Of a DNA stretch of 64,000 nucleotides, positions 57,098 to 64,000 are shown in pieces. Position numbers and translations under genes: made by a program. Source of the stretch: Luzula sylvatica (taxonomy: Eukaryota > Streptophyta > Magnoliopsida > Poales > Juncaceae). The stretch spans positions 23,499,554 to 23,563,553 of the forward strand of contig OX326957.1 of assembly GCA_946800325.1 (NCBI GenBank), in the 5' to 3' direction. The notes below the pieces were generated by a model. It was not told the DNA's origin. It ran no database searches and saw nothing but the letters and a program-made list of their open reading frames with translations. The stretch's first letter is position 1; every line of letters starts with the position of its first letter.

Positions 57098-58282
57098 TTA
57101 TAGGATTCTATGTATCCATCGAATCCATCTATTCGGGAAGCCTTTGAGACAAAGAATGCGCAATAGAAACTCCCAATTTATAGTGTCAAAAGCTTTAAAG
57201 AAATCAATTTTTAGTAAGACTACTGGTATCTTTCTGCGATGGTAAGAATTAAGCAATTCCCTTGTTACCATGAACGTTTCTAAAATAGACCTATCCTTTA
57301 TGAAAGCTGTTTGACATGAGCTGACCAACAAAGGCATTGCCGGCTGCAACCGTTTTTGAAGGACCTTTGTAATTAGCTTAATCGGCGCGGAGATTATACT
57401 GATAGGTCTATAGTCTGTCATGGATATCGGTGTGTCTGACTTTGGTATTAACGTTATGATAGACTTGTTGATTTTGTACAACGAAATCGATTCTCGCTCA
57501 AAAGCTTGAATTAATGCCAAAATTTGAGGTTTCATGATGTGCCAAATATGTTGTAAAAATTCAGAGGTTATCCCATCAGGCCCACATGCTTTGAACTTTT
57601 TGAGACTAAATACAGCTTGCTTTATCTCTTCTTCCTCAAAGGGGATATCAAGAACCTTCAGCTCGTCATGAAACGATACTAAGTTAGGTATTCTTAGGAG
57701 GCCCGTTTGTGGGTGACCCCGAGGTGATCCCATGAGATTTTTATAGTAATCAGTGAATGTGGTATTAATTAGCTGTTCATTTGTAATTAGCTCATCGTTT
57801 ATCAAGATGGAAGTGATCATATTTTTGTGCCTCTTTCCGTTTGCAATGTTGTGGAAATATCGTGTGTTATCATCCCCTAATTTCAGCCAGCGACATGATG
57901 CCCGCTGCTGCCATTTATCCTCATTCATGAATGTGATTAGGGCAGCCTTTTCTTTTAATTTTATACGCAATGCCAATTCCCCAGGGTTTAAAATTCTAGA
58001 TTCCTCTTGTAGATCTAGTTGACTAATGTATAATTTACATCTTGTAAGTATAGTATCTAAATTTGAGAATTTATTCTTGGCCCAAGTTCTGAGAGTTTGT
58101 TTTACCCTAATAAGCCTTTCCATATAATCCACGGTAGGATCTATTTGTGAGATAGAAGTCGGTGGTCCCCAACTATTAATGACTATGTCCGAGAATTCGG
58201 GATCTCTCATCCAGAAACGTTCGAACCTAAACTTCCTAACCGAAAAAATTGAACTTTTAACTCTTAAGACATAGTGGATCAT
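57098..58282 (-). pseudogene. LINE ORF2 central part (reverse transcriptase N-half)
   Basis: Carries KFKACGPDGITSEFLQ, NKSIITLIPKSDTP, DYRPISIISAPIKLITKVLQ, CQTAFIKDRSI and LLKIDFFKAFDTINWEFLL, the conserved fingers and the first catalytic aspartate block of L1 reverse transcriptases. It ends at an in-frame TAA (57098-57100) after WIRWIHRIL; the frame beyond is still open, so a single substitution made the stop. A frameshift at about 58257-58282 separates it from the endonuclease. Confidence 0.9.
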
Positions 58283-58964
58283 GATCAGAAGTTAGGGTAA
58301 CCGGAGAGCTAACTTCTAGCTTGAGTCGAGGTATGATCCAATCTTTTGTGACTAATATTCTATCTAACTTGGTGAAAGTTGGTCTTTGCCTTTTGTTGGA
58401 ATAGGTGAATTTTTTGTTATTCAGTATAACCTCTTTTAATCCATTATTATAAATGAAAGCCGAGAATCTGTTCATATCTATTAGAGGATGAGGGTCACCC
58501 GTTGTTTCGGTCGAATTTGTAATGATGTTAAAATCACCAAGGATGATCATTGGCATTGTGTTGGCATCAATGAAAGCTTGTAATTCTCTTAAGAATGATA
58601 GCTTCAGATTCTGTGGTAGTGGACCATACACATTTACTATGGATAATATGTAGGATGATGTGTGCCTGAATGTAGTAAGTAGCGAGAAGGAACCTTCGTC
58701 GGCTTTAATAAGTGTCCATTTCTCAGTCCAGGCGGTAAGAATTCCGCCTCTGGAACCGATTGCTTGCTTGTATTGGACATGTCTAAATTTGTTAGTGCAA
58801 ATTTTGTGGAGATCGAACAATGTAGGCTGAGCCCACTTAGTTTCTTGTATGCATACGAAATCGACATTTGCTTCTCGCACACAGCTCTTAACTAGTTGGC
58901 ATTTTTTGGGATTACCTAACCCTCGAACATTCCTGGAGAGAATTGAGAGATGTGGAGCTGACAT
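58257..58964 (-). pseudogene. LINE ORF2 N-terminal endonuclease (235 aa)
   Basis: APE-type endonuclease of the EEP fold: SRNVRGLGNP, CIQETKW with the catalytic glutamate, IVNVYGP, IILGDFN, KLDRILVT and SDHDPL. Together these nick target DNA to prime reverse transcription. The usual WNVRG tryptophan is an arginine (SRN). The frame ends 6 residues after SDHDPL through a frameshift. The ATG at 58964 gives a typical ORF2 start (MSAPHLSILSRNVRG). Confidence 0.9.
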
Positions 58965-59154
58965 TGATCTATATCTTATGTAGTATAACCATGGGTGACA
59001 TGAGACTCTTCTTTGTTTTATAGTTGAAGAGAAGCAAACGTTTCAGCTAGGGGACTGATATATGTATCCTTATCAATTGAGGATGATCATTGGCCCAGTA
59101 TAAGCATGTGCCCTTATCCAAAGATATGGGACTGATGCAAGTGTTTCGCAAAAT

Positions 59155-59156
<2 letters not shown>

Positions 59157-59224
<68 letters not shown>
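59157..59224. repeat. (TA)n microsatellite, 34 units
   Basis: An uninterrupted TA run. It is followed at 59260-59279 by a CT run and at 59280-59309 by 30 A. Such runs are prone to assembly error. Confidence 0.98.
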
Positions 59225-59226
<2 letters not shown>

Positions 59227-59279
59227 TCAGCATATTTATCGAACAAAGTGGCGTAACATTCCTCTCTCTCTCTCTCTCG

Positions 59280-59312
<33 letters not shown>

Positions 59313-59337
59313 ACCCACCGTAGATAATTAACTGGAG

Positions 59338-59553
59338 ATGCGACTATTTAAGTAATAGTTTAATCTCAAAAGGTGGCATGATCTGATAGTAGTATATTTT
59401 TTTTTTTTTTTTTTTCATGAAATGCATGGGTGTAAGTGCCGAGTCCTATTATTTTCTGGGGTGCAACTATTTAAGTAATAGTTTAATCTCAAAAGGTGGC
59501 ATGATCTGATAGTAGTATTTTTTTTTTTTTTTTTTTTTTTCATGAAATACATG
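59338..59553 (+). repeat. Two-copy ~123-bp repeat at the duplication junction
   Basis: ACTATTTAAGTAATAGTTTAATC...GATAGTAGTAT followed by a long T-run and CATGAAAT(G/A)CATGG occurs at 59341-59430 and again at 59464-59553. The second copy ends at the start of tandem unit 2, so this repeat marks the breakpoint. Confidence 0.9.
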
Positions 59554-59754
59554 GCTAGTCAAGATCTTGAGAGAGGAGTACCAGAAGAATGCATAATCTG
59601 CCTCGAGAAATTCGAAGACGAAGACATGCTGGAAGTTCTGACACCTTGTAATCATATATTCCACTCCCATTGCATTGATCGATGGCTTAAAATGCAATTG
59701 TTCTGTCCTATTTGCCGGGCTAACCTTGAGCTGACAAACGAGGAGACAAATTAA
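59542..59754 (+). CDS. Truncated RING-H2 protein without membrane helix, 70 aa
   Basis: Begins at an ATG equivalent to internal Met64 of the upstream gene (MKYMASQDLERG; six bases, TTCAGA, are missing relative to MKYSDMASQ). It keeps the entire RING-H2 domain, with all eight zinc ligands, to the identical C-terminus. The transmembrane segment and the native promoter are lost; upstream is a T-run and the junction repeat. If expressed, the product would be a soluble RING-only protein, which could act differently from the membrane form. It may equally be a silent by-product of the duplication. Confidence 0.55.
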   Translation: MKYMASQDLERGVPEECIICLEKFEDEDMLEVLTPCNHIFHSHCIDRWLKMQLFCPICRANLELTNEETN

Positions 59755-61202
59755 TAATTAATAATATGTACTTAGTAGACAAATTTTTGTAATTCTAAAC
59801 ATTCACGTCATCAAGAATTTTTGTGTATAAAAAATATTTTTTAATTTATATTTTGGTCATTTTTATTTACATTTTGGTGTTTTTTAGTTTCAATTTATAT
59901 TTTGGTCATTTTTATTTGTATTTTGATTCTTTTTTATTTACATTTCAGTCTTTTCTTACATTTTTTAATTTATATTTTGATTTTTTTTATTTACATTTTG
60001 GTCCTTTTCATTTACATTTTGATCCTTTTTTATTTACATATCGGTCTTTTTTACATTTTTAATTTACATTTTGGTCTTTTTTATTTACATTAGGGACCTT
60101 TTTAGTTTATTTTATATTTTGGTCCTTTTTATTTAAATTTTGGTCCTTTTATTTATATTTCGGTCCTTTTTTACTTTTTGATTTTTTTCTTTTCTTATTT
60201 TACATTTTAGTCCTTTTTTACACTTGGTTTTTTTTTTCCTATTTTACATACATATTAAAATTTGCGAATATGTCCTAATTATATTAATCGATTTTAGAAG
60301 CACCTGTACAAATGTTATTTATACAAATTATATTAAAATAATATCCGTGATGGACTAAACCACCCTCTAAATGTTATAGATCTACTATATGATGGAAATG
60401 GTTATGGCAAGGTATAATGTTTGCCTCTGTCCTTATCAATTTTGCTTACCACTAGATTGGAATTGGTGAATATGAATATGACTTGTGTATATATAAAATA
60501 TGGAAGACGCAGTTTTCCCGAACAATTCAAACGATTTCATGCTTTAAAATTTGTTTATTTATTTATACATCATTGGCAAAAATTAACAAGGCGAAAGAAA
60601 AAGCGATTTTTGAACCGTTTGAATGACCTTGCTTATATTTGTATTTGCATTTCTATATTTAATTATTTTGTCCTATTTGCCGGGCTAACCTTTCGCAGAC
60701 AAATGAGGAGACAAATTTTACAAAGTTAGATGTATAAAATCTTTCATTAGTGCCAGATTAGCACAAACAAGTTAGTTTTATCACTTTCGTAAACATAAAA
60801 TCTTACAATTAGTAGGATTACTGTAGGATCAGCACAAACAAAGTTAGCTACATAAACTCTTACAATTATTTGTCGGGCTAACCTAAATGCATTTTTTCTT
60901 TCTTTCTTTCTTTTTCCTTTTTCCTTTTTTATTTTTGTTGTGTTTCAATTTTATTTATTTATTAGTGTGTATTTTATTTAATAAAGAAAAAAAAATTGAT
61001 CAATTTGTTTTTTCTCTTCCGTATTCAATTCAATCAATTATTGTGATTTCTTTTTTGTTTTGTTTTTGAAATTAGAACCTAGAGCACGAAACGTGCTCCT
61101 CCGGGTCTAGATTTTTTATTTAAAGCAAGTTTGAAATTACAACGTAAGATATTGCAAATTACATTGTTTTAGCTAGCTTAAGACACCCTATTTGCAAAAC
61201 TA

Positions 61203-62564
61203 TTATAGGCGCGCAAGTGTCCATGTCTTCAATGCATATGTGCATTCTGCTTGTATTAATACTGGCATACGACCTTGTCTGCTGAATATCCGATTATTCC
61301 TCTCTTTCCAAATAGCCCAAACACATGCAGCCCATTTTCTTGAAATGTCGAGAGTCGTAAGCTTCTGAGTCGCATAAATTTGGTGCCACGCCTCTAAGAA
61401 AGATTCGTCATTTGTAGCAAATGGTAGATCGCATAAATTGAAACATTCCTTTGTAAATTCGCAGTGGACTAGAAGGTGATCCGTTGTTTCGAAGACTTCG
61501 TTACATAGAGCACAAAGTTGACCATGTGGCCAGCCACGTTTGGCGAGATTTTCTTGTGTCAATATGCGGTTGTAACCCGCCAACCAAAGGAAACTTTTAA
61601 TTTTCGGTGGAATTTTGAGCTTAAATAATTGATTTGGCCACTCAATCAAAATTCCCGTATTGCTCAAAAGATTGTATGTATTTTTGACGGAGTATCGGGG
61701 GGAATTCTCCGAAAAATGTTCGTGAGTGGTTAGTTCATCATTTATCCCGTGTATCGGTTGATATATAATGTTATAGATCGGGATAAGTTTTTTTAGATCC
61801 CTCATGAAGTAAGACTCAAAAGTCGAACGTGAGGTTCTCAGGGCAGCCGTTTCATGGATCCCGTAAATTTCTTTAACATATTCCGCCCATACCGTATTTG
61901 ATTCAAAATCTATTTTGAAAAGCCATTTGATTAAAAGGCTCTTATTTTGTAATTCTAGATTCTTAATTCCCAATCCTCCATTTCTAATTGGAAGACAAAC
62001 CCTATCCCATTTCGCTAGACATTTACCATTATGGATTCCAGCTTTTCCACCCCAAAAGAAGGATCGGATTAACTTGTTTAGTTCCTTTAGTAGCCATTTT
62101 GGTAGTAGAAAGACTTGCATGTAATAACTTGGTAATGCATTTAGAACAGATTGTATAAGGGTCGTTCTACCCCCAATAGATAGAAAGTTGCCATTCCACC
62201 TGTTTAATCGCGCGTTAACCTTTTGGATTAGTGGTTGGAATGCCAATTTTGTGGGTTTCTTATAACTAAGGGGTAGGCCTAGATGCATTATTGGTAGGCT
62301 CGTTTTTTGGCACCCAAGGATCCTAGTTGTGTTATCATGCAAATCCTCAGGGATAGCCAGAGGTACAAAACTGGACTTTCTCCAATTTATCTCCGGGCCT
62401 GACAAGGCCGAAAATGTTTTTATAGTTTGTGTTACAATTTTGAGATTTTCTGGATGGGCTTCGACAAATAATAAAGTATCATCTGCATATTGTAGCACTT
62501 GTGGAGCAAAAAGAATGGGTGAAGAGAGTAAAGAATTAATATTTGAAAGGTAGAGTCTCAACAC
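61203..62564 (-). pseudogene. LINE copy 2: ORF2 C-terminal part
   Basis: Same 453-residue frame as 55622-56983 with the YADD block and zf-RVT; no amino-acid difference seen. Confidence 0.9.
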
Positions 62565-62678
62565 ATCTGCTGTAATATTGAAGAGGAGCGGTGACAGGGG
62601 GTCACCCTGTCTTAACCCTCGTTTTTGTGAAAAATATTTGCCGCTTGTGTTATTTGTTAGAACTGAGGATCGAGATGA

Positions 62679-63863
62679 TTATAGGATTCTATGTATCCAT
62701 CGAATCCATCTATTCGGGAAGCCTTTGAGACAAAGAATGCGCAATAGAAACTCCCAATTTATAGTGTCAAAAGCTTTAAAGAAATCAATTTTTAGTAAGA
62801 CTACTGGTATCTTTCTGCGATGGTAAGAATTAAGCAATTCCCTTGTTACCATGAACGTTTCTAAAATAGACCTATCCTTTATGAAAGCTGTTTGACATGA
62901 GCTGACCAACAAAGGCATTGCCGGCTGCAACCGTTTTTGAAGGACCTTTGTAATTAGCTTAATCGGCGCGGAGATTATACTGATAGGTCTATAGTCTGTC
63001 ATGGATATCGGTGTGTCTGACTTTGGTATTAACGTTATGATAGACTTGTTGATTTTGTACAACGAAATCGATTCTCGCTCAAAAGCTTGAATTAATGCCA
63101 AAATTTGAGGTTTCATGATGTGCCAAATATGTTGTAAAAATTCAGAGGTTATCCCATCAGGCCCACATGCTTTGAACTTTTTGAGACTAAATACAGCTTG
63201 CTTTATCTCTTCTTCCTCAAAGGGGATATCAAGAACCTTCAGCTCGTCATGAAACGATACTAAGTTAGGTATTCTTAGGAGGCCCGTTTGTGGGTGACCC
63301 CGAGGTGATCCCATGAGATTTTTATAGTAATCAGTGAATGTGGTATTAATTAGCTGTTCATTTGTAATTAGCTCATCGTTTATCAAGATGGAAGTGATCA
63401 TATTTTTGTGCCTCTTTCCGTTTGCAATGTTGTGGAAATATCGTGTGTTATCATCCCCTAATTTCAGCCAGCGACATGATGCCCGCTGCTGCCATTTATC
63501 CTCATTCATGAATGTGATTAGGGCAGCCTTTTCTTTTAATTTTATACGCAATGCCAATTCCCCAGGGTTTAAAATTCTAGATTCCTCTTGTAGATCTAGT
63601 TGACTAATGTATAATTTACATCTTGTAAGTATAGTATCTAAATTTGAGAATTTATTCTTGGCCCAAGTTCTGAGAGTTTGTTTTACCCTAATAAGCCTTT
63701 CCATATAATCCACGGTAGGATCTATTTGTGAGATAGAAGTCGGTGGTCCCCAACTATTAATGACTATGTCCGAGAATTCGGGATCTCTCATCCAGAAACG
63801 TTCGAACCTAAACTTCCTAACCGAAAAAATTGAACTTTTAACTCTTAAGACATAGTGGATCAT
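62679..63863 (-). pseudogene. LINE copy 2: ORF2 reverse transcriptase N-half
   Basis: Same 394-residue frame as 57098-58282, ending at the same in-frame TAA (62679-62681). Confidence 0.9.
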
Positions 63864-64000
63864 GATCAGAAGTTAGGGTAACCGGAGAGCTAACTTCTAG
63901 CTTGAGTCGAGGTATGATCCAATCTTTTGTGACTAATATTCTATCTAACTTGGTGAAAGTTGGTCTTTGCCTTTTGTTGGAATAGGTGAATTTTTTGTTA
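63838..64000 (-). pseudogene. LINE copy 2: endonuclease, C-terminal piece
   Basis: The last ~54 codons of the endonuclease frame (through KLDRILVT and SDHDPL) lie inside the window; the rest lies beyond the right edge. Confidence 0.85.

Larger units (their letters stand above)
55470..58990 (-). mobile_element. L1-type LINE, 5'-truncated, copy 1
   Basis: A non-LTR retrotransposon with endonuclease, reverse transcriptase and zf-RVT regions in the ORF2 order on the minus strand. No ORF1 (DUF4283 or zinc-knuckle) is seen upstream of the endonuclease, so the 5' end is missing or diverged. A stem-loop and an A-rich tail mark the 3' end. ORF2 is broken by one frameshift and one stop. Confidence 0.9.
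53968..59548 (+). repeat. Tandem duplication unit 1 (5581 bp)
   Basis: The block from within the RING gene (ACATGGCTAG, 53968) repeats at 59549 with a constant offset of 5581 and no difference seen by eye in the parts compared, including all long LINE frames. Unit 1 contains the RING C-terminus, a T-rich minisatellite, the LINE and a microsatellite zone. Confidence 0.95.
59549..64000 (+). repeat. Tandem duplication unit 2 (partial, runs off the window)
   Basis: Matches 53968-58419 at offset 5581 up to the last base of the window. The minisatellite (59821-60246), the spacer with its RING echo and the LINE are all repeated. Confidence 0.95.
61051..64000 (-). mobile_element. L1-type LINE, copy 2 (partial)
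   Basis: Duplicate of the 55470 LINE, carried by the tandem duplication and not a new insertion: the flanks are duplicated with it, and the stop and frameshift are shared. The stem-loop is at 61082-61098. The endonuclease is cut by the window end. Confidence 0.92.

Noticed and set aside
59823..60093. Hydrophobic frames (also 54242-54512) resembling membrane proteins
   Set aside because: Translation of the T-rich minisatellite; periodic and low complexity.

Overview
The window looks like plant nuclear DNA, most probably from a eudicot. It is AT-rich, dominated by transposable elements, and carries an RPM1-type CC-NBS-LRR resistance gene, an ATL-like RING-H2 gene, a piece of a UBP12/13-type deubiquitinase gene, a nuclear copy of plastid ycf4 and a long AT-rich satellite. 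I cannot name the species. Nothing here is bacterial: there are no operons and no CRISPR.

Layout. 1-3.07 kb: a degenerate ~60-bp repeat and a broken MATH-domain fragment of a UBP12/13-like gene. 3.08-7.77 kb: a complete, apparently intact Ty1-copia element (copia-1; LTRs with 1 mismatch in 309, 5-bp target duplication). 7.8-20.2 kb: old repetitive intergenic DNA with a small zinc-knuckle ORF, a 458-bp direct repeat flanking a ~550-bp self-complementary hairpin element, a reverse-strand solo LTR with target duplication, an older relic of the same LTR family, a 232-bp MITE and several small tandem repeats. 20.19-28.16 kb: a second copia element (copia-2; 1011-bp LTRs with 2 mismatches seen, 5-bp target duplication) whose gag-pol is badly decayed and whose leader holds 13 near-identical palindromic 14-mers. 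28.77-36.56 kb: a full-length NLR gene split inside its coiled-coil exon by a third, reverse-strand copia element (copia-3; LTRs with 1 mismatch in 405). 36.6-39.7 kb: an unrecognised Q/P-rich broken gene and a tRNA-derived SINE-like unit. 39.75-47.04 kb: a ~170-bp satellite with a 7-monomer higher-order repeat, interrupted by a solo LTR. 47-53.7 kb: a ycf4 pseudogene of plastid origin, an 875-bp hAT-like element with a perfect 8-bp target duplication, and a truncated LTR. 53.77 kb to the end: an ATL-like RING-H2 gene next to a decayed L1-type LINE; from inside the RING gene onwards this block is tandemly duplicated with a 5581-bp period and runs off the window.

The only apparently intact cellular gene is the RING-H2 gene at 53.77 kb, with a shortened second copy at 59.54 kb. 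Copia-1 encodes the one apparently full-length transposon polyprotein. Copia-2, the solo LTRs at 12.9 and 45.2 kb, the relic at 14-15 kb and the fragment at 51.5 kb are one LTR family. The most unusual signal is that members of this family carry arrays of short perfect palindromes whose core word differs between members.
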